A stretch of 26,280 nucleotides of DNA from Dehalococcoidia bacterium UBA1141 (GTDB lineage Bacteria > Chloroflexota > Dehalococcoidia > Lucifugimonadales > UBA3495), in contig DCAE01000047.1 in the NCBI GenBank assembly GCA_002311385.1, positions 219,110 to 245,389 on the forward strand, given 5' to 3'. Within the stretch, counting starts at the first letter, position 1. The number at the start of each line of letters is the position of its first letter. Under the pieces are notes generated by a model, which had not been told where the DNA came from, ran no database searches, and worked only from the letters and a program-made list of their open reading frames with translations. Positions 1 to 7,866 of the stretch are shown here, in pieces. The position numbers and the translations under genes are program-made.

Positions 1-675
1 ACCAGCACTGCGCCAGTGCCCGACTACTCCCTGTCCCTTAAGGAAGACGTGAAGGGACTCACCATCGGCGTTCCCCGCCACTTCTTCTTTGACCCTCACC
101 CCAGCGTAAATTCCGAGGTGGTGGCCACGGTAGAAAAGGGTTTGACGGCACTGCAGGATTTGGGCGCCAATCTGGTGGACGTGACCATCCCCAGCCTGGA
201 CCAAGTGCGGGCTGCCAATATCGTGGTTATGTTAAGTGAGGCTTTCGCATTCCACGAGAAGAACCTGAAAACCCGCCCCATGGAATTCGGAGAGATGGTC
301 CGGGCTCGGTTCCGCATCGGTGGGTTGTTCAGTTCCAGCGACTATATCCAAGCGCAGCGGGTGCGCAAGATGATTAAACGGGACTTCGCTAATGTGCTTA
401 AGAAGGTGGACCTGTTGGTAACGCCGACCATGACCCAGCCTGCGCCCGCCTTTGAAGGTTACGATTCCACCAGCACGGTGCGGGGACCCAGTTTTACCGC
501 CCCTTACAACGTGACGGGGTTGCCAGCAATCTCTATCCCCTGCGGATTTACCGCCGGCGGCCTCCCCGTGGGAATGCAGATCGCCGGTAAACCCTTCGAC
601 GAGCCAACGGTGATTCAGGCCGCCTACACCTATCAGCAACACGCCCGTTGGTACCAGCAACGACCAAGTTTCTAG
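1..675 (+). CDS. Amidase signature family protein, C-terminal part (5' end outside window)
   Basis: The frame is open from the first base and ends at TAG 673-675, so only about 224 C-terminal residues are present. The segment LPAISIPCGF followed by GLPVGMQIAGKPFDE is the typical C-terminal part of amidase signature enzymes (GatA and related amidases), which hydrolyse carboxamides. The Ser-cisSer-Lys catalytic triad of this family lies in the missing N-terminal half and cannot be checked. The stretch VTPTMTQPAPAFEG looks more like a general amidase than housekeeping GatA, although gatB occurs elsewhere in the window. A GTG at 16 is not a credible start because coding similarity continues upstream of it. 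The gene faces the deacetylase gene, with a strong hairpin between them. Confidence 0.88.
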   Translation, partial: TSTAPVPDYSLSLKEDVKGLTIGVPRHFFFDPHPSVNSEVVATVEKGLTALQDLGANLVDVTIPSLDQVRAANIVVMLSEAFAFHEKNLKTRPMEFGEMVRARFRIGGLFSSSDYIQAQRVRKMIKRDFANVLKKVDLLVTPTMTQPAPAFEGYDSTSTVRGPSFTAPYNVTGLPAISIPCGFTAGGLPVGMQIAGKPFDEPTVIQAAYTYQQHARWYQQRPSF

Positions 676-691
676 TTCTTGCTGGAGAGGC

Positions 692-729
692 TTGGAGAAC
701 CTCTTTCTCGTAAGAAAGAGGTTCTCCAA
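692..729. terminator. Perfect 17-bp hairpin between convergent genes
   Basis: Bases 692-708 and 713-729 are exact reverse complements around a 4-nt loop (CGTA). It lies just past the amidase stop (675) and before the deacetylase stop (754), which face each other, so it can serve as a terminator in both directions. There is no strong T-run on either side, so the mechanism is inferred from position and stem strength. Confidence 0.7.
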
Positions 730-753
730 AATCGTTAAACTTTGATTACTTAA

Positions 754-1641
754 TTACTTGCTTACCCGAGGATGCCGCAACAAAAAGTCGTCGGCAATCT
801 GATCAAAGGTGCGGAACTCGACACCGGGATGGCTGCGAATATAATTGGTCAACCGCTCCAGCATCAGCAGTACCTGGGGCCGTCCGCTTACATCCGGGTG
901 AATGGTGATGGGAAAGACCGCCTCGTCGTACTCCCGGTAAACGTAGTCGAACTGGTCCCGCCACATCTCCTCAATGTCCCTGGGGTTCACAAAGCCGTGG
1001 CTGTTGGGCGAGTTTTTGATGAACATCATGGGCGGCAGGTCGTCCAGGTACCAGCTAGCCGGAATCTCCACCAAGTCCGTTTCATGGCCTCGCACCAGTG
1101 CCTTCATCCAGAGGTCGGCAGGCTGCGTGTAGTCAATCTTGGTCCACCGGTCCCCCACGCGAACGTAGTAGCACTCAAAATCCCTGTGCATCAGGCTGTG
1201 GTCATATTTGATGCCGTTCTTCAGCAACAGTTCGTTGGTGACGTGGCTGAACTCCCACCAAGGCGCCACGTAACCCGTGGGACGTTTACCGGTTAACGTT
1301 GTAATCAGGTCTATGCACTTGGTAAGCACGGCCTCCTCTTGTTCCGGGGTCATGGCGATGGGGTTTTCGTGGGAGTAACCGTGGAGGCCCACCTCGTGCC
1401 CCGCATCCACAATCATCTTGGACTCCACCGGGAAGGTCTCGATGGAGTGTCCCGGGATGAACCAGGTCGTGCTAATGCTCAGTTTGTCGAAAAGTTTCAA
1501 GAGCCGAGGAGTCCCAACCTCGCCAGCGAACATACCTCGGGAGATATCGTCGGGGGAATCCTCGCCGCCGTAGGAGCCCAACCAACCCCCAACGGCGTCC
1601 AAATCAACTCCAAATGCGCACGTGATTTTCTTCTCAGCCAT
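754..1641 (-). CDS. Polysaccharide deacetylase family protein (CE4 fold, PgdA/PuuE-like)
   Basis: A 295-residue NodB-type deacetylase. Visible motifs are GVDLDA (Asp13, Asp15), GHEVGLHGYSHENP (His82, His87, His91), the arginine motif RPTGYVAPWW (120-129) and a late HPD (His248). The HGYSHE form with an RGYVAPWW-like third motif is typical of the Helicobacter PgdA / allantoinase PuuE branch, so the substrate may be an N-acyl or cyclic amide rather than a polysaccharide. No signal peptide is visible, which points to a cytoplasmic enzyme. The ATG at 1641 is supported by AGGAGG nine bases upstream. It lies tail-to-tail with the amidase, another C-N hydrolase. The family assignment is firm and the substrate is unknown. 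Confidence 0.9.
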   Translation of the reverse strand: MAEKKITCAFGVDLDAVGGWLGSYGGEDSPDDISRGMFAGEVGTPRLLKLFDKLSISTTWFIPGHSIETFPVESKMIVDAGHEVGLHGYSHENPIAMTPEQEEAVLTKCIDLITTLTGKRPTGYVAPWWEFSHVTNELLLKNGIKYDHSLMHRDFECYYVRVGDRWTKIDYTQPADLWMKALVRGHETDLVEIPASWYLDDLPPMMFIKNSPNSHGFVNPRDIEEMWRDQFDYVYREYDEAVFPITIHPDVSGRPQVLLMLERLTNYIRSHPGVEFRTFDQIADDFLLRHPRVSK

Positions 1642-1796
1642 GAAAACCGCCTCCTGCCAGATTGGCTACCAGTTCAAGTAAAACATTGATGGGAACACTG
1701 TTGTGCCGCCTATGCTAAGCCTCGGTCATGTGTTGGGTGGCGCAGAGTGTAGCAGCGGCGCCGGAGAAAGGTCAACAAGTCTTTGCGGGACGCTCC

Positions 1797-1867
1797 ACCA
1801 TTCGTGGTGAGCTTGTCGAACCATCTGGCGCAATTGGCGAATCCTTCGACATGCTCAGGAGGAACGG
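1797..1867. repeat. Imperfect inverted repeat of the TTCGTGGTGAGCTTGTCGAA type
   Basis: The left arm (about 1797-1822, core GTGGTGAGCTTGTCGAACC) and the right arm (about 1843-1867, core CCTTCGACATGCTCAGGA) are imperfect reverse complements, about 19 of 25 positions. They are separated by about 20 bases. Sequences of this type are widespread as non-coding dispersed palindromes in bacterial genomes. It contains no open frame of note and lies just upstream of the reductase promoter. Confidence 0.65.
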
Positions 1868-1891
1868 GGTTGGGACGGACTGACAAATGAT

Positions 1892-1921
1892 TTGGGAAGG
1901 TGGACCTAAAATAACTATAAT
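1892..1921 (+). promoter_or_regulatory. Sigma-70-like promoter of the aldo/keto reductase gene
   Basis: TTGGGA (1892-1897) and a perfect TATAAT (1916-1921) are separated by 18 bases. They lie about 50 bases before the chosen start codon, implying a leader of roughly 40 nt. Confidence 0.6.
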
Positions 1922-1969
1922 GTCCCAGTAAGTTGTTTTCGGCCTGTGGGCCTTGGGAGAATGAACTCT

Positions 1970-2962
1970 ATGGAATATCGGGTATTGGGCAGGACGGGGC
2001 TAAAAGTGTCCGCCATTGGATTTGGATGCGGAGATGTGGGCGGGTTGATTGTCAGGGGCGATACTGCGTTGCGGAACCGGGCGGTGGCGATGGCCATTTC
2101 CGGGGGCATCAACTACTTTGATACTGCGCCCCTGTACGGCCAGGGCGTCTCTGAAACCCATCTGGGTCTAGCCCTAAAAGAGTGTAAGGCCGACGTTTTC
2201 GTGGGAACCAAGGTTGGACTTGCTCCTGAGGACAAAAAGGATATTAAACAGGGAATCATCCAATCCATGGAACGGAGCCTCAAGCGCTTGGACATGGACA
2301 GCGTGGACCTCATCCAGTTGCACAACCGGTTGACGCCGAATCCCGAAACCGAACACGGTAGACCGGACGTGAGCGCCAAAGAGGTTCTGGAGCAAGTTGT
2401 GGCGGGCTTCCAAGAATTGCGCGCTCAAGGCAAGGTCCGGTTTTTCGGGATTACAGGCTTGGGCGAGACGGAAACTCTGCGGGCTGTCTTGGATTCGGAG
2501 TCCATGGATACCGTCCAGGCTTGCTACAACCTGCTCAACCCCAGCGCAGGCGTGTCAGACATCCCCAAGTTTTATACCCACGATTACGATCAACTAATCG
2601 ACCAGGCTGCTTCTAAAGGGGCAGGCGTCATAGTGATCCGAGTGATGGCCGCTGGGGCTCTCACCGGTGTTTCCGACCGCCACCCCCTGGCCTTGCCCAG
2701 AGTCACACCCATCGGGTCTTCCGCCGAGTACGAAGAGGATGTGCGCAAGGCAAACAGCTTCCAGTATTTGGTGGAAGAAGGGGTGGTCGATAGCCTGCCG
2801 GAGGCAGCCTTGCGCTTCGTCTTGAGCAAGGGAGAAGTGAGCACTGCCCTGGCCGGGGTGTCCAGCTTGGAGCAATTGGAGCAATCATTAGCTTGGGCCG
2901 AGAAGGGGCCATTGCCCCAAGCAGCCATCGAAGGTCTCGCTCAAGTCTGGAGCCGGTTTTGA
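1970..2962 (+). CDS. Aldo/keto reductase
   Basis: A 330-residue NADPH-dependent aldo/keto reductase that would interconvert carbonyls and alcohols in the cytoplasm. The start ATG at 1970 gives the usual N-terminus MEYRVLGRTGLKVS and has GGGAG about ten bases upstream. GTG 1946 and ATG 1961 are in frame but less well placed. The catalytic tetrad is complete: Asp51 and Tyr56 in FDTAPLYG, Lys81 in VGTK, and His118 in IQLHNR. The C-terminal part (ALAGVSSLEQLEQSLAW) is the usual cofactor-side region. The gene has its own promoter and is followed by a palindromic repeat that may end transcription. The physiological substrate cannot be read from the sequence. Confidence 0.92.
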   Translation: MEYRVLGRTGLKVSAIGFGCGDVGGLIVRGDTALRNRAVAMAISGGINYFDTAPLYGQGVSETHLGLALKECKADVFVGTKVGLAPEDKKDIKQGIIQSMERSLKRLDMDSVDLIQLHNRLTPNPETEHGRPDVSAKEVLEQVVAGFQELRAQGKVRFFGITGLGETETLRAVLDSESMDTVQACYNLLNPSAGVSDIPKFYTHDYDQLIDQAASKGAGVIVIRVMAAGALTGVSDRHPLALPRVTPIGSSAEYEEDVRKANSFQYLVEEGVVDSLPEAALRFVLSKGEVSTALAGVSSLEQLEQSLAWAEKGPLPQAAIEGLAQVWSRF

Positions 2963-3033
2963 ACTGGTTTAACCCTAAAACGTTATGCCTTAGGCGACTG
3001 TAGTTCGGCTTTGCCCCAAAAATCTCATTTGTA

Positions 3034-3110
3034 CTGTCATTCTGAGTGCAGCGAAGAACCTGTACGCCTGAACCAAAGATTCTTCATCGCTTCGCTCCTC
3101 AGAATGACAG
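3034..3110. repeat. Palindromic dispersed repeat (CTGTCATTCTGAG type)
   Basis: The ends 3034-3046 and 3098-3110 are a perfect 13-bp inverted repeat (CTGTCATTCTGAG / CTCAGAATGACAG). Partly complementary GCGAAGAA and TTCTTCATCGC segments lie inside. This is a very common intergenic repeat in bacteria, and its chance translation gives peptides such as CHSE..EES and FFAALRMT. It sits between the convergent reductase and GlcG genes, where its hairpin may also help terminate transcription. Confidence 0.8.
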
Positions 3111-3182
3111 TTTCGAGGCAGGGCGGCTGTGGGCCCTCTGGTCTCTTGATGCGAATCTGGAAAGTTGACAGCTGCTATCCGG

Positions 3183-3602
3183 CTAGCTGGGCGTAACTGA
3201 CAAGCCTGCCGCTTCCACCCCTGCCCGCGATGCGTCCTCGTCCTCTTGGGCGGTTCCGCCGCTGCCACCCACGGCTCCCACCAAATCACTACCCCTATAT
3301 GCGGGGACTGCGCCCTGACCGGGAATCATGTGACCCCCCTCCATGGCCATGAGTCCCCGGAAGACGGGCGCCAGAGCGTTCTCGGTTAGTTCGCCGCTGA
3401 TTCGACCAAAGCAGGCTGATGAGTTTGCCTTGGCCCGCGAGATGGGTGGTGTCCGCCAAGATGCCCCGTCTCCCCGGAACATGGTCAGCAGGTCGCCTCT
3501 GGGGTCCACCACCGATATGCTCATCTTGGCGCCCATCTGCTGAACTTTCGCTTTGGCCGCCGCCAGGATTGTTTCTGCTTCCGCCAATGTCAACGATGCC
3601 AT
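3183..3602 (-). CDS. GlcG/HbpS family protein (DUF336)
   Basis: A 139-residue protein close to the usual family length of about 140. The order LTLAEAETILAAAKAKVQQMG, then SISVVDPRGDLL, a central ISRAKANSSACFGR helix, GGHMIPGQGAVPAY, and a final VGAVGGSGGTAQEDEDASRAG segment is the standard layout of this single-domain fold. Members bind haem or cobalamin-like ligands, or accompany glycolate and other oxidation operons, and most have no proven function. The ATG at 3602 has GGAGG eight bases upstream. No signal peptide is visible. The gene is alone on its strand here, so no partner is suggested by context. Confidence 0.87.
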   Translation of the reverse strand: MASLTLAEAETILAAAKAKVQQMGAKMSISVVDPRGDLLTMFRGDGASWRTPPISRAKANSSACFGRISGELTENALAPVFRGLMAMEGGHMIPGQGAVPAYRGSDLVGAVGGSGGTAQEDEDASRAGVEAAGLSVTPS

Positions 3603-3735
3603 ACGTGTTCCTCCCTATCATTCTATGTCGATCTAGCTGTGCCAATAGAAAACTACCGGCATACATTCTAGGGCAGAATGGGGAGGTTGGGAACAGCAGT
3701 TCCGCCGAGGCCTGCCCCGGCAACAATCTGGGGAG

Positions 3736-4446
3736 CTAGGGAGCGAAGGTTAGCGAAGGAGGAGTAATCGAGCCGTCCATGGTCGAGAAACTTCCGGGAG
3801 ACGCTTCAACAATGATATCCAGATAAGACGCAGCGTCATAAGCGACCACATTTTGGAGTATCAACAGGGTGTCGGAATCGCTACTTTCGATAACTTTAAA
3901 GGTGACTACGGCAGCGGGACCATCTTCGCTGATGCCAACGGCGTCTATGATCCCGACCCAAAGCAGCCCCGGCGTTCCTGCACTGGACTCCAGCAGGCTT
4001 TCTTCGGTCAAAGTTCCGGTCTCCACCGATGTGACCTCCACCACATCCGGGTCGTAAGCCAACACGAATTCCAAGCTACCCAGGTTGGCGGCTCCAGCCA
4101 AAATGATAGGAACGATGATTTCTCTGGAGCGCTCCACCGGTGGCGTTTGCGTTTGCGCCGGAATGGTGGGCAATACGACTACCGGCACGGAGGTTGCCGT
4201 CGGCGCAGTGGTGGGCTTCAAGGTTGGGATTGGCGTAATCGTCGGTGTTGGTCCGGGGGTTATTGTGGGCAGCGGGACCGGGGTAGAGAAACCGGTGGTC
4301 GCGGTTTCATCGTCATCATCACCACCGCCAAGGACCCCCGCAGCAAATAGGGCCCCCACCAATATCCCAACCAAGGCCACCGCTATAAGTATCCATCTAT
4401 AGCTGGCGCCTATGCCGATGTAGGCTATGTCTAGAAGCCACTTCAT
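3736..4446 (-). CDS. Membrane-anchored cohesin-domain protein
   Basis: A 236-residue protein with an N-terminal membrane segment (about residues 18-40, WILIAVALVGILVGALFAAG), an acidic GGGDDDDE patch, a Pro/Thr-rich linker (about 52-105), and one cohesin-like beta-sandwich (about 107-225). The cohesin-like features are IIVPIILAGAANLGSLEFVLAYDPDVVEV and a later AAVVTFKVI strand. The domain would be displayed outside the cell, with the long linker spanning the envelope surface. It lacks a dockerin. The start ATG at 4446 has no strong Shine-Dalgarno. It lies 60 bases downstream of the PPC/cohesin/dockerin gene on the same strand, so the two are probably co-transcribed. The partner dockerin is not known. 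Confidence 0.8.
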   Translation of the reverse strand: MKWLLDIAYIGIGASYRWILIAVALVGILVGALFAAGVLGGGDDDDETATTGFSTPVPLPTITPGPTPTITPIPTLKPTTAPTATSVPVVVLPTIPAQTQTPPVERSREIIVPIILAGAANLGSLEFVLAYDPDVVEVTSVETGTLTEESLLESSAGTPGLLWVGIIDAVGISEDGPAAVVTFKVIESSDSDTLLILQNVVAYDAASYLDIIVEASPGSFSTMDGSITPPSLTFAP

Positions 4447-4506
4447 ATGAGATTAATTACACGTCTCTCGCCAATTAGGTTGGCTAATCTTGTTGACTGG
4501 CTCGGG

Positions 4507-7395
4507 CTAACTGGGCCGGGCTGCGGCCAGGATAATGCGCACATCTTCCACGGTGACCCGACCATCACCGTTCATGTCCATCACTAAGTCTTCAGACACC
4601 AGACCTCGCACCATCTTCAATGCTATCAGAGCGTCCAATGCGGTAATTTGGTTGTCTCCGTTTCCGTCGCCGGCTTCGGGTGTCCCGGCAATGAACAAGC
4701 CGCTTCCTATTCCAAGGGAGATGGTGTCGCCGTTTCCGTCACTGGCCAAAACATCGGTGAGGGTGACCAATGTGTTGGATGCGGCGTCACCGATGACTCT
4801 GAATTCCACAACCACAGCAGAACCGCCACCATTCAATGCGGATGCCGAGGCGAATCCCATCCGCACGGCTCCCGGGATATCGCTGTTATAACTAAATGTC
4901 GCTGGCTTCAAGCGCGCACCCTTGGAAACACCCACAACCTCAACCACCGACGGGTCGTAATTCAACGTGAATCCCAGGCTGGTCAACCCTCGGGTTTCCT
5001 GCAACATCACAGGCACCAACACCGTTGCTCCCGATTTCGCTGTTCGAGACTGGGCAAAGAGCGCCGGTCCGTCAGGGGGAGGAGTGGACAATGGAGGCGG
5101 CTCCGGCGTCGGAGGCAAAACCGTCGGCCCCGGAGTTGGCGTGGGCGTCACTTTAGGTGACTCTCCCTTCCTAGTTAGCGTCAATTGATAGTTGCCCACA
5201 GGGTCGCTGGCCGAGGCCGACGCAGATACCAAAATCATGTATCTGCCCGTGACTGGAGCTTGCCACTCCAGTGTGTCACCTCCATCAAAATTGGAGGCTG
5301 TGAATCCGGTCAACGCTTGGTTAACAGCCAAGCGAACCGAATCCAGCGTACCTAAATCAACGTGCACCACATAATCTTCACCCCGCTGAGCGTCGAAAAA
5401 GAAGAAATCCTCGTCATCGCTAGGGCTCACCGCTCCTGCCAATGTGTTCCCTAAGATCAGTCTCGACGAAGTGCCCGATGCTCCGCCATGCCGGTCTATC
5501 AGGGTCGTGTCGGCTCCGATTTTCAGGGAGTAGGTTCCGGTAGTGTCCTGAACCCTAGGCGAGCCGGAGATAGCCACAATGTATTGGTCATTGTCGGGGG
5601 CGATCCAAATGACGTCGGTTCCTTCGCCAAAATTTCTCGCTACCGCCGGTCCACCGCTGATCTTACTTACCGTAAGTGAGACCGTCCCGGCGGTGCCATA
5701 GGTCAGTTCAAAGCTATAGCGGACGCCCCTTGAGGATGAGAAACTAAAGTAGTCCAAGTCTCCCTCCGGGCTCAAGGACGCCCGATATGTGCTGCCCACC
5801 ACCGCTTGCGTAGCCAGAGGCTCGATATCTGAGTGTCGGTCTTTCAACGAATCATCTTGGTCCACCCGAAGGGAATAAGTCCCTACTGCGTCGCTAATCT
5901 GCGAGGGCCCAGATACGACCACGAAATACGGGGCATCAACCGTAGCGGTCCAATCAATGGCTGAGCCAACTCCCGCATTGGAGGCCTTGACCTCCCCGTC
6001 AACATCCAAGATTGTGATTTTCACTCCGGGTGCGGAGTCCAACTTCACATCGATGGCATAGCGGATTCCCCGCTGGGCAAGGAATGAAAAGTAATCCCGG
6101 TCGGTGGACGGACTCACCGCACCTCGGTGTTCATTGCCAAATGTAATCTGGGTCGAATCACCGGAGGTTCCGCCGTGGCGGTCTTGAAGGGTGGTGTCGG
6201 CCTCAACGATCAACGTGTAGGTGCCGGTGGTGTCTTGGACCTGCGATGACCCTGACACAACGATATAAAACGTACTGTCGGACTGGGAAATCCAATCCAA
6301 GGATGTTCCTACTCCCACATTGGATGCGACGTTCTCGCCGCTGACGTTCTCAACGGAGATGGTGATGGCTTGTACCGTGCCGAGGGTGGCGCGGATATTG
6401 TACTTTACCCCCCTCCGGGCCAGGAAGAAGAAGACATCTCGGTCAGTCTCAGGACTCACTGCGCCTTGGTGAGCATTATCGAAACTAACTGCCGTCGCTG
6501 ATGAATGGGATTCACCATGCCTGTCCTGAAAGGTTAGGTCGGAGGTCAGTTGAAGCTGATACGTGCCAATGGAATCCCTGAACCTGCTGGATCCTGACAA
6601 TACGATGTAGTACGCCGCGTCGGCGGGCGCAATCCAGTCCAAAGTACCGCCCAAGGCGTCGTTGCTTATTTGGGTCACGTTGATTCCGTTGACTATGGTA
6701 ATATCGATGCCTTCCGTGGAGCCCAACTCCACATCAACGCTGTATTTAACGCCCCTGACAGCCTGGAAGGCAAAATAGTCGTGGTCATCGCCCCCGTCCA
6801 CAGTACCGGTGAGGCCGGGCTGGTTGGACCACGGGCTTATGGCGCCCTGATAAACGTTGTCCACGCTGATGGAAGTGGGGGCGCCGAGGGTTTCACCGTA
6901 CCGATCCCCCAAGTCCATCTCTCCGGTGCCCGTTAGAAGATAGGTCCCATGCAATGGCGTCCCATCGGGACGGAGAGTGCCCGAAACCTCAATGAAATAA
7001 GTGTCTGTGGTTCGAGCAATCCATTCGATGGTTTTATTCGACTCGCTGGAAGTAAAGAATTGGCCGGGGGAAGTGCGGGCTCCTCTAGCCACGGAGTCGA
7101 CCAGCACAAAGTTGGCGTTTTCCACGGTGACGAAGTCCAAAACGAAACTATAACGGACGCCTCGCAAGGCCACGAATGAGAAATAGTCCACATCGAACAG
7201 GAAACTGGTTACATCGATTTCGCCGTTAAGCTGGCCGGTGCCTATGGGGAGGGGGGTCGCCTGCGACCGGAAGTCGCCGTGGTCGTCATCGGCACGAGCG
7301 ACCGGGGTGTTGTCAAATAGTAATAGCGCAGAGGCAATGACCGACACGGCCAAGAGACCCCTCACCAATACTCCAAACTTTGGTATGTCCGCCAT
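4507..7395 (-). CDS. Secreted protein with six PPC-like repeats, cohesin and C-terminal dockerin
   Basis: A 962-residue secreted protein. ATG 7395 is preferred over GTG 7401 because AAGGG lies five bases upstream of it. A signal peptide ends near residue 35 (VARA, then DDD). Six repeats of about 114-127 residues begin near 37, 164, 291, 405, 519 and 634. Each opens with a DRHG-like motif and contains D(H/R)DYFSF...RGVRY and GTYSL, the pattern of pre-peptidase C-terminal (PPC) beta-sandwich domains. A Pro/Thr linker (about 748-776) leads to a cohesin-like domain (about 778-904). The end is a type I dockerin with two calcium loops: Asp910-Asp921 (DGNGDNQITALD) and Asp940-Asp951 (DMNGDGRVTVED). 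No catalytic domain is seen, so a structural or adhesive role is inferred. Confidence 0.88.
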   Translation of the reverse strand: MADIPKFGVLVRGLLAVSVIASALLLFDNTPVARADDDHGDFRSQATPLPIGTGQLNGEIDVTSFLFDVDYFSFVALRGVRYSFVLDFVTVENANFVLVDSVARGARTSPGQFFTSSESNKTIEWIARTTDTYFIEVSGTLRPDGTPLHGTYLLTGTGEMDLGDRYGETLGAPTSISVDNVYQGAISPWSNQPGLTGTVDGGDDHDYFAFQAVRGVKYSVDVELGSTEGIDITIVNGINVTQISNDALGGTLDWIAPADAAYYIVLSGSSRFRDSIGTYQLQLTSDLTFQDRHGESHSSATAVSFDNAHQGAVSPETDRDVFFFLARRGVKYNIRATLGTVQAITISVENVSGENVASNVGVGTSLDWISQSDSTFYIVVSGSSQVQDTTGTYTLIVEADTTLQDRHGGTSGDSTQITFGNEHRGAVSPSTDRDYFSFLAQRGIRYAIDVKLDSAPGVKITILDVDGEVKASNAGVGSAIDWTATVDAPYFVVVSGPSQISDAVGTYSLRVDQDDSLKDRHSDIEPLATQAVVGSTYRASLSPEGDLDYFSFSSSRGVRYSFELTYGTAGTVSLTVSKISGGPAVARNFGEGTDVIWIAPDNDQYIVAISGSPRVQDTTGTYSLKIGADTTLIDRHGGASGTSSRLILGNTLAGAVSPSDDEDFFFFDAQRGEDYVVHVDLGTLDSVRLAVNQALTGFTASNFDGGDTLEWQAPVTGRYMILVSASASASDPVGNYQLTLTRKGESPKVTPTPTPGPTVLPPTPEPPPLSTPPPDGPALFAQSRTAKSGATVLVPVMLQETRGLTSLGFTLNYDPSVVEVVGVSKGARLKPATFSYNSDIPGAVRMGFASASALNGGGSAVVVEFRVIGDAASNTLVTLTDVLASDGNGDTISLGIGSGLFIAGTPEAGDGNGDNQITALDALIALKMVRGLVSEDLVMDMNGDGRVTVEDVRIILAAARPS

Positions 7396-7866
7396 CCCCA
7401 CCCTTACCCTTCGGAACTTGGCGCGGCCCCAGCGGGCGTCCGAATTGCCGTCGGCGACATGCGTGTGCCGACCCTTTGGGCCCGGTCACAAATCGAACTA
7501 CTTCAACTGGTAGTAATATCCGGCTAGGCCACCAGATATTGTAGAGATTAGGCGTATGTTCGTCAATTCGATTCGGTGCGGATGTAAGCCACTTTTTGAA
7601 GGTGTTGAGCCCAACGCCTGACTACAGCCTTTGAGTTGAAACACCTCTGAGCCAACGAACTTACGGGCCTCACATAATCATCTGCAAGTTTCTTGGCCAC
7701 TCTGTTCCGCAGACTTGTTCTACCAAATGGTGTTGCCAATGCTCATGAGCCGTTGGCGTAAACCTCGGTAGCTGGATAGAACGCATACCAGCCGAACCAG
7801 AATGAAGAGCGGCCAGGCAAACGCAACAATCGCATCGTCGGGTCTGAGATGCTCACCAGTGCGTCT
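7396..7866. other. Non-coding spacer with the leader of the PPC/cohesin gene
   Basis: This 471-base region lies between two minus-strand genes. It holds a good promoter (7538-7566) and an approximately 135-nt untranslated leader for the PPC/cohesin/dockerin gene. The leader contains a small hairpin (7450-7455 pairing with 7467-7472, GTCGGC/GCCGAC). Between about 7570 and 7866 nothing recognisable was found: no convincing gene, RNA or repeat. Confidence 0.5.
7538..7566 (-). promoter_or_regulatory. Sigma-70-like promoter of the PPC/cohesin operon
   Basis: On the minus strand TTGACG (7566-7561) and TACAAT (7543-7538) are separated by exactly 17 bases. It is the best promoter match upstream of the 962-residue gene and would drive both cohesin genes. 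Confidence 0.65.

Larger units (their letters stand above)
1642..1969. other. Intergenic region with dispersed repeat and promoter
   Basis: This 328-base spacer separates the divergently transcribed deacetylase and aldo/keto reductase genes. It contains the deacetylase ribosome-binding site near 1651-1656, an imperfect inverted repeat at 1797-1867 and a promoter at 1892-1921. No further coding sequence is convincing. Confidence 0.6.

Noticed and set aside
1..675. GatA partner of the gatB gene in this window
   Set aside because: The fragment lies over 21 kb away, on the other strand, and its C-terminal motifs are closer to general amidases; the diagnostic N-terminal half is missing.
772..1296. 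Plus-strand open frames opposite the deacetylase and opposite other minus-strand genes
   Set aside because: They are antisense shadows of well-supported genes, without recognisable domains or ribosome sites.
3011..3196. Small open frames on both strands across the repeat (CHSE... and FFAALRMT-like peptides)
   Set aside because: These peptides are chance translations of a common palindromic repeat and have no ribosome site or family similarity.
7396..7540. A riboswitch in the leader of the PPC/cohesin gene
   Set aside because: Only one short hairpin was seen and no known riboswitch core could be matched by eye.
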